From Tsuneonella flava (GTDB lineage: Bacteria > Pseudomonadota > Alphaproteobacteria > Sphingomonadales > Sphingomonadaceae), in contig NZ_PHSO01000011.1 in NCBI RefSeq assembly GCF_002870965.1, forward strand, positions 1 through 64,000: a stretch of DNA of 64,000 nt, read 5' to 3'. The notes beneath the pieces were generated by a model. It did no database searches and was not told where the DNA came from. It saw only the letters and a list, made by a program, of their open reading frames with translations. The number at the start of each line of letters is the position of its first letter. The stretch's first letter is position 1. Position numbers and translations under genes: made by a program. This document shows positions 45,274-56,558 of the stretch, in pieces.

Positions 45274-47238
45274 GTGGTGGATCGAAAATTCCATAAAGCC
45301 GTAAGGCGCGTGTTTCCGAAGGGACGCCGGACTGCTCTGGATCAGAGAGTCAGACGCACCCTTGTACACTCACTCTATGCTCAGCCGGTCAGTCTCGCAC
45401 TGGGGGCATTGTGCGGCATTGTCTCCACCGGGTTTTCCGCGTTCATTACCGGCAGCACAGCTCTCTATGCACTGTCGGCCACGTTGTGCATCGTGGCGAT
45501 TGCACGCGTCACACTCTCTCTGATCCTCGCTGAACGTCAGCGCGACACCAGCACATATACGCTCGAAGTCATCTACGAGATCGGCGCATTCAGTTATGCC
45601 ATTACGCTTGGCATCACCGCGGCACTGGCTCTCGTGCTAAAGGTCGATGTCGGGGTTCAGGTTCTGATGCAGGCCAACGCTATCGGATATGGCATCGGCA
45701 TCTGCGCGCGGAACGCCGGGCGTCCGATGATCGCGATGGGGCAGCTGACGCTGGCCACCGGGCCGATCATTCTGGGCGCATTGTATGTGGGAACGTTGCC
45801 GTTGATCGCTCTGGCGATCACAATGGCCATGCTGATTCCCGCAATGGCCTCTATCGTCGCCAATCTCTTCCGAATGCTTCGCGAATCCATCGCCGCTGCG
45901 GAAACCAGTGCCAAGCTGGCCAGCAAGATGCAGACTCTGGCGCGAACCGATGTCGTAACGGGCCTTGCCAACCGTGCCGGGCTCAATCACGCAATGGTCG
46001 AAAAGCTGCTTGCTCTGCCCGATGATCGGATGCTGGCGCTGTTCTGGCTCGATCTCGACCGGTTCAAGGAAGTCAACGATCTGCTTGGCCACCCTGTCGG
46101 TGACCGGGTTTTGAGCGAAGTCGCGCGCCGCCTTAAAGAGGTCGCCCCAGATGGCGCGATCGTGTCGCGCTTCGGCGGTGACGAGTTCATTATGGTGTGC
46201 GAAATCGACACCCGCAGGCATTGTGAAGAACTGGCCGACGAAGTCCTGTCCTATGTCACCCGCGCCATGCGCGTCGATGGCGAGCGGCTGGAAATCCCTT
46301 CGTCGATGGGTGTGGCAATCCTGCCCGACGATGGACATGACACCGATACTTTGATGCAAAGTGCCGACCTTGCGCTCTATCAGGCGAAAGTGGGCGGACG
46401 TAATCAGGCCCGATTCTATGACAGTTCGATGAGCCGCGACCTCGTGCGTCGGCGCGAAATCGAGGCAGAATTGCGCGCCGCGATCCAGCGGGACGAACTG
46501 TCGATCTTCTTCCAGCCGATCGTCGATCTCGAAACCGGGCGTATCCGCACGTTTGAGGCGCTGGTGCGCTGGTTCCACCCGGAAAAGGGGGAACTGCGGC
46601 CAGACGAATTCATCCCTGTGGCCGAAGAAACCGGCGTTATCGTCACTTTGGGCAACTGGATCACCAAGCAGGCCGCCCGCGCAGCGGCCACCTGGCCCGA
46701 AGATGTTACGCTGGCGGTCAACCTTTCGCCGCTGCAAATCCGCGCACCGGGTGCCGCGATCGGCATTCTCGCCGCGATCCGCGAAGCAGGCCTGGCACCC
46801 GAACGGCTGGAGCTGGAGGTAACCGAAAGCCTGTTCCTCGACGATAGCGAGTCAACCAGCGCCTTTATCGAAGAACTTTCAGCAGTCGGCGTCCACTTCG
46901 CACTCGACGATTTCGGAACCGGCTATTCCTCGCTCGGCTACATCAACAAATTCCCGTTCAGCAAGATCAAGGTAGATCGCAGCTTCGTGTCCGGCCCCAA
47001 AGTCGGCCGCAAGAGCGACGCGATCATCCGCGCCGTGGCCGAAATGGGCGCTCAGCTCGACATGGCCATAGTCGCAGAAGGGCTGGAAACCATCGAACAG
47101 GTCCGCGCTGTGTCCGCTGCCGGATGTACTCTGGGTCAGGGATATTACTTCAGCCGGGCCGTTCCCGACTATCTCGCCGCGCTGTTGCTGGCACAGGAAC
47201 GCAATCCGAAAAGCGTGAGCCGCGCCGCTGTCGGCTGA
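45274..47238 (+). CDS. Membrane GGDEF/EAL protein (cyclic-di-GMP metabolism)
   Basis: A 654-residue protein: about five transmembrane helices (about 35-205), a GGDEF domain (about 220-390; motif GGDEF at about 301-305) and an EAL domain (about 400-645; EAL at about 426-428, with DDFGTGYSS near 544 and EGLET). Both catalytic motifs are intact, so it may make and break cyclic-di-GMP; the RxxD inhibitory site upstream of GGDEF is not visible (reads VAPD). GTG at 45274 is the only start with the whole N-terminus, but has no ribosome site that I can see. Confidence 0.92.
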   Translation: MVDRKFHKAVRRVFPKGRRTALDQRVRRTLVHSLYAQPVSLALGALCGIVSTGFSAFITGSTALYALSATLCIVAIARVTLSLILAERQRDTSTYTLEVIYEIGAFSYAITLGITAALALVLKVDVGVQVLMQANAIGYGIGICARNAGRPMIAMGQLTLATGPIILGALYVGTLPLIALAITMAMLIPAMASIVANLFRMLRESIAAAETSAKLASKMQTLARTDVVTGLANRAGLNHAMVEKLLALPDDRMLALFWLDLDRFKEVNDLLGHPVGDRVLSEVARRLKEVAPDGAIVSRFGGDEFIMVCEIDTRRHCEELADEVLSYVTRAMRVDGERLEIPSSMGVAILPDDGHDTDTLMQSADLALYQAKVGGRNQARFYDSSMSRDLVRRREIEAELRAAIQRDELSIFFQPIVDLETGRIRTFEALVRWFHPEKGELRPDEFIPVAEETGVIVTLGNWITKQAARAAATWPEDVTLAVNLSPLQIRAPGAAIGILAAIREAGLAPERLELEVTESLFLDDSESTSAFIEELSAVGVHFALDDFGTGYSSLGYINKFPFSKIKVDRSFVSGPKVGRKSDAIIRAVAEMGAQLDMAIVAEGLETIEQVRAVSAAGCTLGQGYYFSRAVPDYLAALLLAQERNPKSVSRAAVG

Positions 47239-47339
47239 GCCGCGACCGCCGCTTTTCCCGCAGGAACAACGGTTTCTCACTGGCTTGATAAGCCCGTTTT
47301 CGACTTCATATTGCAATTGATAACTGTTAGCAAAGATAA

Positions 47340-48446
<1,107 letters not shown>

Positions 48447-48487
48447 TCCGGCGGGCCTGAAACAGACGCATCCAGAGAGGAAAATTC

Positions 48488-49378
48488 ATGTCCATTCTCG
48501 TCGATAAGAATACCAAGGTCATCACTCAGGGGATGACCGGCGACACCGGCACGTTCCACACGCAGCAGGCGCTCGATTACGGCACCCAGATGGTGGCGGG
48601 CGTTACGCCGGGCAAAGGCGGGACCGAACACATCGGCCTGCCGGTGTTCGACACTGTAAAAGAAGCCAAGTCGGCCACTGGTGCGACGGCATCGTGCATC
48701 TATGTTCCGCCGCCGTTCGCCGCCGATTCGATCCTCGAAGCGATCGATGCCGAAATCGAGCTGATCGTGGCGATCACCGAAGGTATCCCGGTGCTCGACA
48801 TGGTGCGCGTGAAGCGTGCGCTCGATGGCAGCAAGAGCCGCCTGATCGGCCCCAACTGCCCCGGCGTACTGACCCCCGGCGAATGCAAGATCGGCATTAT
48901 GCCCGGCAGCATCTTCAAGAAGGGTTCGGTTGGCGTCGTATCGCGTTCGGGCACGCTGACTTACGAAGCCGTGCACCAGACCACGATGGTCGGCCTTGGC
49001 CAGACTACCGCAGTCGGCATCGGCGGCGACCCGGTCAATGGCACGAACTTTATCGACGTGCTCGACCTGTTCCTCTCGGACGATGAAACCAAGTCGATCA
49101 TCATGATCGGTGAAATCGGTGGCTCGGCAGAAGAAGAAGCTGCTGAATTCATCAAGGAACAGGCGAAGAAGGGCCGCAAGAAACCGATGGTTGGCTTCAT
49201 CGCGGGCCGCACGGCGCCTCCGGGCCGCCGGATGGGCCACGCGGGCGCCATCGTTTCGGGCGGCCAGGGCGGCGCGGAAGACAAGATCGCTGCGATGGAA
49301 AGCGCGGGCATCCGCGTGTCCCCCTCGCCCAGCGAACTTGGCACCACGCTCGATGCGCTGCTGAAGGAACTGGCCTAG
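48488..49378 (+). CDS. sucD: Succinyl-CoA synthetase alpha subunit
   Basis: A 296-residue protein; CoA-binding Rossmann fold at the N-terminus ([17 protein letters not shown]) and phospho-histidine in [13 protein letters not shown]-type motif ([11 protein letters not shown]). It normally works with the SucC beta subunit. sucC is absent between mdh and sucD here, unlike mdh-sucC-sucD in many alphaproteobacteria, so it must lie elsewhere. ATG preceded by GAGAGGA. Confidence 0.97.
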   Translation: MSILVDKNTKVITQGMTGDTGTFHTQQALDYGTQMVAGVTPGKGGTEHIGLPVFDTVKEAKSATGATASCIYVPPPFAADSILEAIDAEIELIVAITEGIPVLDMVRVKRALDGSKSRLIGPNCPGVLTPGECKIGIMPGSIFKKGSVGVVSRSGTLTYEAVHQTTMVGLGQTTAVGIGGDPVNGTNFIDVLDLFLSDDETKSIIMIGEIGGSAEEEAAEFIKEQAKKGRKKPMVGFIAGRTAPPGRRMGHAGAIVSGGQGGAEDKIAAMESAGIRVSPSPSELGTTLDALLKELA

Positions 49379-49385
49379 GTTGTGA

Positions 49386-49405
49386 GCCCCCGCGCAGGCG
49401 GGGGC
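49386..49405. terminator. GC-rich palindrome after sucD
   Basis: GCCCCCGC (49386-49393) pairs with GCGGGGGC (49398-49405) around a GCAG loop. No T run follows, so termination may be partial; the sequence resembles intergenic palindromes common in sphingomonads. A related hairpin, CCCCGC/GCGGGG with a CTTC loop (49735-49750), sits just before sucA. Confidence 0.55.
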
Positions 49406-49427
49406 CTCATGCCGCATTCTGCGAGGG

Positions 49428-49712
49428 ATGAAGTCCGGTTATGTCTATATCCTCACCAACAGGCCGATGGGGGTCCTCTATATCGGGGTCACATCTGACC
49501 TTGCGGCGCGGATGGAACAGCACAAATCGGCGGCAGTCAGCAGCTTTACCAAGCGATACAACTGCCACCGGCTTGTCTGGTTTGCACAATTTGAGAACAT
49601 TCATGACGCCCGTGCGTTCGAACATCGGATGAAGAAATGGAATCGGGCGTGAAAAATAAACCGCATCGTCGAAACGAACCCGCAATGGCGGGATCTGGCG
49701 AGCGACTTGTAA
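49428..49712 (+). pseudogene. GIY-YIG nuclease-family gene with an in-frame stop
   Basis: The frame MKSGYVYILTNR...LYIGVTSDL...FEHRMKKWNRA is the usual small GIY-YIG protein, which runs about 95 residues. Here TGA at 49650-49652 ends it after 74. The frame continues without further stop to TAA 49710 and reads KINRIVETNPQWRDLASDL, matching the family's usual WK.x.LIE.xNPxWRDL tail. A single change from TGG (Trp) to TGA explains this. It lies between two palindromes in the middle of the suc operon and is likely a mobile-type passenger. Confidence 0.85.
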
Positions 49713-49778
49713 CGAAATTCGGGCAGCCGGAGATCCCCGCCTTCGCGGGGACTCACGAAGGACAAGGCATTGCACCCA

Positions 49779-52634
49779 ATGGGTAACGAAGCACACGATT
49801 TCCTCCCTGACGGTCAGGATTCCGGGCCGCAACCCGGTCCGTCCTGGGCCAACCCGCGCTGGCCGCTGGTCGGCGGTGAGAGCGAGGACGACCTGACGCA
49901 GGCGCTCGATCCGACAGCGATGAAGCTGGCGGTGAAAGCGGCTGCGACCAAAACGGGCAAGCAGATGGACGAAAAGGCGGTCGAACAGGCCGCCGACGAT
50001 TCGATCCGCGCGATGATGCTCGTCCGCACGTATCGGGTCCGTGGCCACCTTGCCGCCAACCTCGATCCGCTGGGCCTCTCCAGTCATGAATTGCCGGCCG
50101 ACCTGACGCCCGAGTTCCACGGCTTTTCCGGCGCTGCGCTCGATCGCCCGGTCTATGTGGGTGGGACGCTGGGCCTCGAATGGACGACCATCGGTGATCT
50201 CGTGGCGATTCTCCGCAAGAATTATTGCGGCAAGGTCGGCTTCGAATACATGCACATCGCAGATGTGGAGGAACGCCGCTTCATTCAGGATCGGATCGAA
50301 GGGATCGACAAAGTCATCACCTTCACTCCGGAAGGCAAACGCGCGATTCTTGCGGCGGTGATCCGCGGCGAACAGTACGAAGATTTCCTCGGTAAGAAAT
50401 ACGTCGGCACCAAGCGGTTCGGCCTCGATGGCGGTGAATCGATGATCCCCGCACTCGAAGCGGTGATCAAATATGGCGGCCAGATGGGCGTGCGCGAAAT
50501 CATCTACGGCATGGCGCACCGTGGCCGTCTCAACGTGCTCGCGAACGTGATGGCCAAGCCGTATCGCGTGATCTTCCACGAATTTTCGGGTGGCAGCGCC
50601 AACCCCGAAGATGTCGGCGGTTCGGGCGATGTGAAATATCACCTCGGCACCAGCACCGACCGCGAATTCGACGGGATCAAGGTTCACATGAGCCTCGTGC
50701 CCAATCCCAGCCATCTGGAAGCGGTGGACCCCGTCGTGCTCGGCAAGACCCGCGCGCAGCAGGCTATTCGCGACGATCTGAAGAAGCACGAACAGGTTCT
50801 GCCTGTGCTGATCCACGGCGATGCGGCATTCGCGGGCCAGGGCATCGTGTGGGAATGCTTCGGCTTTTCCGGGGTGCGCGGGTACAATACCGGCGGCTGT
50901 ATCCATTTCGTGATCAACAACCAGATCGGTTTCACCACCAGCCCGAAATTCGCCCGCTCCTCGCCCTACCCCTCCGATGTGGCGAAGGGCGTTCAGGCTC
51001 CGATCCTGCACGTCAACGGCGACGATCCCGAAGCGGTGACGTTCGCCTGCAAGATGGCGATCGAATACCGCCAGACATTCGGGCGCGATATCGTGATCGA
51101 CATGTGGTGCTATCGCCGGTTCGGCCACAACGAAGGTGACGAACCGAGCTTTACCCAGCCGCTGATGTACGACCGGATTCGCCAGCACCCCAAGGTCAGC
51201 GTGCTCTATTCCGATCGCCTGCTGAACGAAGGCATGATCGAAAAGGGCGATCCCGATGCCATGCGCGAAGAATTCCGCGCGCATCTGGATGAACAGTTCG
51301 ACGGGGCTGCGGATTACAAGCCCAATGCAGCCGACTGGTTCGGTGGCCGCTGGGCCGGGCTGAACAAGCCCGCCGATTCCGAAGAAGCGCGCCGCAATGT
51401 CGATACCGCAATCTCGCGCAAGCTGTTCGACAGCCTCGGCCGCACTCTTACGACTGTGCCCGACGATCTGACGATCCACAAAACGCTCGGCCGCGTGCTC
51501 GATGCCAAGCGCAAGATGTTCGACACCAGCGAAGGGTTCGACTGGGCAACCGCCGAAGCGCTCGCTTACGGCAGCCTCGTCACCGAAGGATACGGTGTGC
51601 GCCTGTCCGGGCAGGATTCGGGCCGCGGCACTTTCAGCCAGCGGCACGCTGTGTGGATCGACCAGAAAACCGAAGACAAATACATTCCGCTGTGTCAGCT
51701 GCCGCATGGCAAGTTCGAGGTGTATGACAGCCCGCTGTCCGAATACGGTGTGCTTGGTTTCGAATACGGGTTCGCGATGGCCGATCCCAAATCTCTGGTG
51801 TTGTGGGAAGCGCAGTTCGGCGATTTCGCCAACGGGGCGCAGATCATCATCGATCAGTTCATCGCCAGCGGCGAGGCCAAATGGCTGCGCGCCAACGGGC
51901 TGGTGATGCTCCTCCCGCACGGCTACGAAGGTCAGGGGCCGGAACACAGCTCGGCCCGGCTCGAACGGTTCCTGCAACTGTGCGCCAACGACAACATTCA
52001 GGTGTGTAACATCACCGTGCCGGCGAACTATTTCCACGTTCTCCGCCGCCAGATGCTGCGCCCCTTCCGTAAACCGCTTATCATCATGACTCCCAAGAGC
52101 TTGCTCCGCCATCCGATGGCGAAAAGCTCTGCCGAGGAATTCGTGGGCGAAAGCCACTTCAAGCGGATCATGTCGGACACGACCGAAATTGCAGATGCCA
52201 AGGTGAAACGCCTGGTGCTCTGTTCGGGTAAAGTCGCCTACGATCTGATCGAGAAGCGCGACGAGGAAGGGCTGGAAGACGTCTCTGTCGTCCGGCTTGA
52301 ACAGCTATATCCCTTCCCCGGCGAACCACTGGCGATCCGCCTGAAGCGGATGAAGAACCTCGAGACGGTCGTCTGGTGTCAGGAAGAACCGAAGAACAAC
52401 GGCGCGTGGTTCTTCGTGGAAAGCAAGATCGAAGATGCCTTGAACGAAGCCGGGCATACCGGAATGCGTCCGTGTTATGCCGGACGCGAAGTGGCGGCAT
52501 CGCCCGCGACCGGCCTCGCCAAGCGTCACGCGGAACAGCAACGCTCGCTGGTGCAGGTCGCCCTTGGCCTTGCCGACGGCGGCACTGATGCCCGTGCCAA
52601 GCTCAAAGCTTCCGCCCGCAAGAAACCCGCCTGA
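49779..52634 (+). CDS. sucA: 2-oxoglutarate dehydrogenase E1 component
   Basis: A 951-residue thiamine-diphosphate E1. ThDP region: [21 protein letters not shown] then [24 protein letters not shown] is diagnostic of OGDH E1. ATG 49779 starts MGNEAHDF; a TTG at 49770 has a better-spaced AAGGA. The sequence begins at [11 protein letters not shown] and lacks the longer N-terminal helix (with SFLYGANAAYI-type) found in many proteobacterial SucA. It decarboxylates 2-oxoglutarate. Followed closely by sucB. Confidence 0.96.
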   Translation: MGNEAHDFLPDGQDSGPQPGPSWANPRWPLVGGESEDDLTQALDPTAMKLAVKAAATKTGKQMDEKAVEQAADDSIRAMMLVRTYRVRGHLAANLDPLGLSSHELPADLTPEFHGFSGAALDRPVYVGGTLGLEWTTIGDLVAILRKNYCGKVGFEYMHIADVEERRFIQDRIEGIDKVITFTPEGKRAILAAVIRGEQYEDFLGKKYVGTKRFGLDGGESMIPALEAVIKYGGQMGVREIIYGMAHRGRLNVLANVMAKPYRVIFHEFSGGSANPEDVGGSGDVKYHLGTSTDREFDGIKVHMSLVPNPSHLEAVDPVVLGKTRAQQAIRDDLKKHEQVLPVLIHGDAAFAGQGIVWECFGFSGVRGYNTGGCIHFVINNQIGFTTSPKFARSSPYPSDVAKGVQAPILHVNGDDPEAVTFACKMAIEYRQTFGRDIVIDMWCYRRFGHNEGDEPSFTQPLMYDRIRQHPKVSVLYSDRLLNEGMIEKGDPDAMREEFRAHLDEQFDGAADYKPNAADWFGGRWAGLNKPADSEEARRNVDTAISRKLFDSLGRTLTTVPDDLTIHKTLGRVLDAKRKMFDTSEGFDWATAEALAYGSLVTEGYGVRLSGQDSGRGTFSQRHAVWIDQKTEDKYIPLCQLPHGKFEVYDSPLSEYGVLGFEYGFAMADPKSLVLWEAQFGDFANGAQIIIDQFIASGEAKWLRANGLVMLLPHGYEGQGPEHSSARLERFLQLCANDNIQVCNITVPANYFHVLRRQMLRPFRKPLIIMTPKSLLRHPMAKSSAEEFVGESHFKRIMSDTTEIADAKVKRLVLCSGKVAYDLIEKRDEEGLEDVSVVRLEQLYPFPGEPLAIRLKRMKNLETVVWCQEEPKNNGAWFFVESKIEDALNEAGHTGMRPCYAGREVAASPATGLAKRHAEQQRSLVQVALGLADGGTDARAKLKASARKKPA

Positions 52635-52651
52635 GGAACAGGAACTTTTCA

Positions 52652-53893
52652 ATGTCCCAAGAAGTCAAAGTCCCCACTCTGGGTGAATCGGTTACAGAAG
52701 CGACCATCGGTGAATGGCTGAAACAGCCGGGTGAAGCGGTCGCGGTCGACGAACCGATTGCCAGCCTTGAAACCGACAAGGTCGCGGTCGAAGTCCCCTC
52801 CCCCATCGCGGGCGTAATGGGCGAACACAAAGTCGCCGTTGGCGATACGGTCGAAGTCGGCGCGGTGATTGCCACCGTCGAAGAAGGTAGCGCGGGCGCC
52901 GCCCCCGCCAAGCCTGCCGCTGCAGCGCCCGCTTCATCGTCGGACAACGGCACGCTGGAAGACACTGTTCCGGCGCAGGCCAAGATCCACGATCCCGATG
53001 CCGCACAGACGCTGTCGCCCGCTGTGCGCCGCGCTGTGCTCGAACACGGGGTCGATCCGTCGCAGATCAAGGGCACCGGCAAAGACGGTCGCCTGACCAA
53101 GGAAGATGTTGTCGCCGCCGCGCAGGCGAAGAGCGCCTCGCCTGCACCAGCCGCCGCTACGCCGACCGCAGCCGCCGCTGCATCTGCCGGTGGCCGCAAC
53201 GAAGAACGGGTCAAGATGACCCGTATGCGCCAGACCATCGCCAAGCGGCTGAAAGGCGCGCAAGACACTGCGGCGCTGCTGACCACTTTCAACGATTGCG
53301 ACATGACTGCCGTGATCGAAGCGCGCGAAAAGTACAAAGACGTTTTCGCCAAGAAGCACGATATCAAGCTCGGCTTCATGTCGTTCTTCGCCAAGGCAGC
53401 CTGCCTTGCGCTGAAGGATATCCCTTCGGTCAACGCGCAGATCGATGGCGATGAAATCGTCTATCACGATTACGTCGATATCTCGGTCGCAGTCAGCGCG
53501 CCCAACGGGCTGGTCGTGCCGGTCGTGCGCGATGCCGACAAGAAGGGCTTTGCTCAGATCGAGAAGGATATCGCGGACTTCGGCAAGCGTGCGAAGGACG
53601 GTTCGCTGACGATGGAAGACATGAAGGGCGGCACCTTCACTATTTCCAACGGCGGCGTATTCGGCGGCCTGATGTCCACCCCGATCATCAACCCGCCGCA
53701 GAGCGCCGTGCTCGGCCTGCACCGGATCGAAGATCGCCCGGTCGTCCGTAATGGCGAAATCGTGATCCGCCCGATGATGTACATCGCGCTCAGCTACGAT
53801 CACCGCCTGATCGACGGTCGCGAAGCGGTGACTGCGCTCAAAACCATCAAGGAAGCGATCGAAGATCCCACCCGGATGCTGATCGACCTGTAA
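52652..53893 (+). CDS. sucB: Dihydrolipoyllysine-residue succinyltransferase (E2 of 2-oxoglutarate dehydrogenase)
   Basis: A 413-residue E2. Lipoyl domain at 1-75 (lipoyl-lysine in ETDKVAVEV), Ala/Pro linker, E3-binding domain ([30 protein letters not shown]; about 125-160) and catalytic domain with the HxxxDG motif (DHRLIDG) near the C-terminus. One lipoyl domain, as in SucB. ATG 18 bp after the sucA stop. Confidence 0.97.
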   Translation: MSQEVKVPTLGESVTEATIGEWLKQPGEAVAVDEPIASLETDKVAVEVPSPIAGVMGEHKVAVGDTVEVGAVIATVEEGSAGAAPAKPAAAAPASSSDNGTLEDTVPAQAKIHDPDAAQTLSPAVRRAVLEHGVDPSQIKGTGKDGRLTKEDVVAAAQAKSASPAPAAATPTAAAAASAGGRNEERVKMTRMRQTIAKRLKGAQDTAALLTTFNDCDMTAVIEAREKYKDVFAKKHDIKLGFMSFFAKAACLALKDIPSVNAQIDGDEIVYHDYVDISVAVSAPNGLVVPVVRDADKKGFAQIEKDIADFGKRAKDGSLTMEDMKGGTFTISNGGVFGGLMSTPIINPPQSAVLGLHRIEDRPVVRNGEIVIRPMMYIALSYDHRLIDGREAVTALKTIKEAIEDPTRMLIDL

Positions 53894-53965
53894 TCAATAC
53901 GGTTCGCTCCTGCGGGGTATGCCAGCACCCCAACGCATTCAGGCAGCGAACCCATGCAAACGCCC

Positions 53966-53990
53966 ATCGACAAGCTAAGGGCGAACGGAG
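53966..53990 (+). repeat. Dispersed-repeat fragment supplying the lpdA ribosome site
   Basis: ATCGACAAGCTAAGGGCGAACGGAG resembles a dispersed motif (GACAAGCTCAGG-like, then CGAACGG) found repeatedly in sphingomonad genomes. Here it lies just before lpdA and its CGGAG end, 6 nt before ATG 53997, works as the ribosome site. Identification is by memory of the motif, not by counts. Confidence 0.4.
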
Positions 53991-53996
53991 TTGAAA

Positions 53997-55394
53997 ATGG
54001 CGGACTACGATTACGACGTCCTGATTATCGGTGCCGGCCCCGGCGGCTATGTCGCGGCGATCCGTGCGGCGCAGCTTGGTCTGAAAACCGCCTGTGCCGA
54101 AGGGCGCGAAACGCTGGGCGGTACGTGCCTCAACGTCGGTTGTATCCCGTCGAAGGCGATGCTCCACGCCAGCGAGTATTTCGAAGCGGCCAAGGGCGGC
54201 GCGATGGCCGAAATGGGCATCGAAGTTACCCCGAAACTCAACCTCGGTCAGATGCACAAACAGCGGCTCGACGCTGTCGGAGGGCTGACAAAGGGTGTTG
54301 AATTCCTGTTCAAGAAGAACAAGGTCGACTGGCTCAAAGGCTATGCCACGTTCAAGGACGCGCACAGCGTGGAAGTGAACGGCGAAACCAAGACCGCCAA
54401 GACCGTGGTGATCGCCACCGGTTCGTCGGTCACTCCGCTGCCGGGTGTCGAAGTGGACAATGCCAAAGGCGTGGTGGTCGATTCGACCGGCGCGCTCGAA
54501 CTGCCAGCCGTTCCCAAGAAGATGGTCGTGATCGGCGGCGGTGTGATCGGGCTGGAACTCGGCTCGGTCTGGCGCCGTCTGGGCGCGGAAGTCACCGTGG
54601 TCGAATTCCTCGATCAGATTCTGCCCGGCATGGACGGCGATGTGCGCAAGGAAGCGCAGAAGATCTTCAAGAAACAGGGCATCGAATTCAAGCTCGGCAC
54701 CAAAGTCACCGGCTGCACGGTGAAGGGCAAGAAAGCCACGCTGACGCTGGAACCCGCCGCTGGCGGCGATGCGGAAACGTTGGAGGCCGATTGCGTGCTG
54801 GTGTCGATCGGACGCAAGCCCAATACCGATGGCCTCGGCCTCGACAAGATCGGTCTGGAAACCAACAAGCGTGGCCAGATCGAAGTCGACGGTGAATTCC
54901 GCACCGCTGTCGATGGCGTGCGCGCCATTGGCGATGTCATCCCCGGCCCGATGCTGGCGCACAAGGCGGAAGACGAAGGCATCGCCGTGGCCGAATGGAT
55001 CGCCGGGCAGACCGGCATCGTCAATCACGACGTAATTCCCAGCGTGGTGTATACCTGGCCGGAAATTGCTGGCGTCGGCCTGACCGAAGATGGCGCGAAG
55101 GAACGCGGCGCAGTGAAGACCAGCAAGTTCCCCATGCTGGCCAACAGCCGCGCGAAGACCAACCACGAACCCGATGGTTTCGTGAAAGTCATCGCCGATG
55201 CCGAAACAGATCGCGTGCTGGGCGTGTGGATCATCGCCTCCGTCGCCGGAACGATGATCGCAGAGGCCGCTCTGGGAATGGAATTCGGCGCGACCAGCGA
55301 AGACATCGCCTATACCTGCCACGCGCACCCGACCCATTCGGAAGCGATCAAGGAAGCGGCAATGGGCGTGATGGGTAAACCGATCCACACCTGA
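53997..55394 (+). CDS. lpdA: Dihydrolipoamide dehydrogenase (E3)
   Basis: A 465-residue flavoprotein: FAD-binding GAGPGGYVAAIRAAQLG, redox pair in GGTCLNVGCIPSK, NAD motif GGGVIGLELG and C-terminal HAHPTHSE with the catalytic His-Glu. It reoxidises lipoamide for 2-oxoglutarate and probably pyruvate dehydrogenase. ATG at 53997 chosen over TTG 53991 because CGGAG is 6 nt upstream. Last gene of the TCA cluster; a repeat element follows. Confidence 0.97.
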   Translation: MADYDYDVLIIGAGPGGYVAAIRAAQLGLKTACAEGRETLGGTCLNVGCIPSKAMLHASEYFEAAKGGAMAEMGIEVTPKLNLGQMHKQRLDAVGGLTKGVEFLFKKNKVDWLKGYATFKDAHSVEVNGETKTAKTVVIATGSSVTPLPGVEVDNAKGVVVDSTGALELPAVPKKMVVIGGGVIGLELGSVWRRLGAEVTVVEFLDQILPGMDGDVRKEAQKIFKKQGIEFKLGTKVTGCTVKGKKATLTLEPAAGGDAETLEADCVLVSIGRKPNTDGLGLDKIGLETNKRGQIEVDGEFRTAVDGVRAIGDVIPGPMLAHKAEDEGIAVAEWIAGQTGIVNHDVIPSVVYTWPEIAGVGLTEDGAKERGAVKTSKFPMLANSRAKTNHEPDGFVKVIADAETDRVLGVWIIASVAGTMIAEAALGMEFGATSEDIAYTCHAHPTHSEAIKEAAMGVMGKPIHT

Positions 55395-55400
55395 GCCCAT

Positions 55401-55677
55401 GCTCAGGCCCCATTACTGGCGCCATTGAGGTTTGAAGCAAAATGGCTCAGCGCAAGGAGAAAGGGCGCAGGAATATGTCAATATTTCAAGACCTTTTGAC
55501 GCTGCGATGGGCCATTTTGGTCAAATCCCCCAACCTGACCTCATGCGGGGACGTTCAAATGGCTTCCATCTCAACCCAAACCGCCCTTGGAAAGGCATAT
55601 AGCCTTCCCGGCGGGCAGTTTGGTCCGATATGTTCGCCATTTGGACGCCTCAACGGTGCCAGTAATGGGGCCTGAGC
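55401..55677. mobile_element. MITE-like element with 30-bp terminal inverted repeats
   Basis: Ends 55401-55430 and 55648-55677 are inverted repeats matching at 28 of 30 positions (start GCTCAGGCCCCATTACTGGC). The 217-bp centre has no ORF with a start and function, and is relatively AT-rich in parts. This is the pattern of a non-autonomous MITE. The shorter copy at 38487-38550 shares the end sequence. No flanking target duplication is clear. Confidence 0.65.
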
Positions 55678-55699
55678 CTAAGGCCATCGCGACATAGGA

Positions 55700-56506
55700 T
55701 TGCACCGCCCCATCTCTGTCTGCGTTATCGCGCTGTCCGCGACACTGCTTGTCAGCGGGTGGTGGATGGTGAGCGCGGGTGCGCCGATCAGTTATGCCTT
55801 TGTGAACCTTGCCGCCCTGATCGCAGGGCTGGTACTTGCGTTCGCAATCGCACGAGTTCCTGCAAAGGCTGCGCTGATCGCCCCTGCAGCTCTCGGCGCG
55901 CTGGCGCTGGCGTTCGGCCCTTCCATCGATGGCGTCCATCGGTGGGTCGCCCTGGGCGGGATCAGCATACATGCAACAATGCTGGCCGGGCCGTGTTTCG
56001 CGGTGGCATTCCAGCGGATTGGCGGATGGCCGGCTTCCCTCGCAACGGTTGCGTTCGCCGCTGTCACCGCTTTGCAGCCCGATTTCGGAATGGCGCTCGC
56101 ACTGGCTTGCAGCGTTGCAGTGACTCTGCTCGTTCGGCGCGATTTACCAACACTGGTCGCTCTTGCCTGCGCGGCACTGGCGGCGGTGTGGGCAGCATGG
56201 CGCGGCGACCCGCTGTCCGCCGTGCCGTTCGTGGAAGGCGTGATGCAGCGCATGGCGAGCGACCACAGCCCAGCCGCACTGATTTCGCTGGCACTACTGG
56301 CGCTTGCGACAACGGCCCCGGCGCTGTTGCGCGAAGGGCGGCAAGCGGGTGGCCTTGCCTTCGCCGGTTACTCTGTCGGGCTTGTCGGCGCATCGCTGAT
56401 TGGCCCCTTGCCCACGCCGCTGGTCGGATATGGCGCCGCCCCTATTCTGGGGTATTGTCTGGCTCTCGGCCTGCTCATCAGGCCGTCGAGCGCCACCGAA
56501 CGCTAG
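55700..56506 (+). CDS. Half-size SEDS (FtsW/RodA)-like membrane protein
   Basis: A 268-residue membrane protein with about eight hydrophobic segments. GVHRWVALGGISIHATMLAGPCFAVAF is like the SEDS motif after GAxRWI..G, and ALQPDFGMALALACSVAVTLL resembles the catalytic-Asp QPDxG helix of RodA/FtsW. SEDS proteins are normally about 370-420 residues; this one appears to lack several helices, so polymerase activity is doubtful. TTG 55700 or ATG 55766 could start it. It lies alone after the MITE-like element. Confidence 0.6.
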   Translation: MHRPISVCVIALSATLLVSGWWMVSAGAPISYAFVNLAALIAGLVLAFAIARVPAKAALIAPAALGALALAFGPSIDGVHRWVALGGISIHATMLAGPCFAVAFQRIGGWPASLATVAFAAVTALQPDFGMALALACSVAVTLLVRRDLPTLVALACAALAAVWAAWRGDPLSAVPFVEGVMQRMASDHSPAALISLALLALATTAPALLREGRQAGGLAFAGYSVGLVGASLIGPLPTPLVGYGAAPILGYCLALGLLIRPSSATER

Positions 56507-56558
56507 GAACTGTCTACCAACTGGCGTATTGATACGCGGAGGGGGATAGGGGCACGGT

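Noticed and set aside
49407-52157. A 916-codon minus-strand frame across sucA
   Set aside because: Antisense of sucA, no signature; high-GC artefact.
53954-54301. Small plus-strand frame overlapping the lpdA start
   Set aside because: Arg-rich translation in the wrong frame; arises from the repeat fragment and lpdA.
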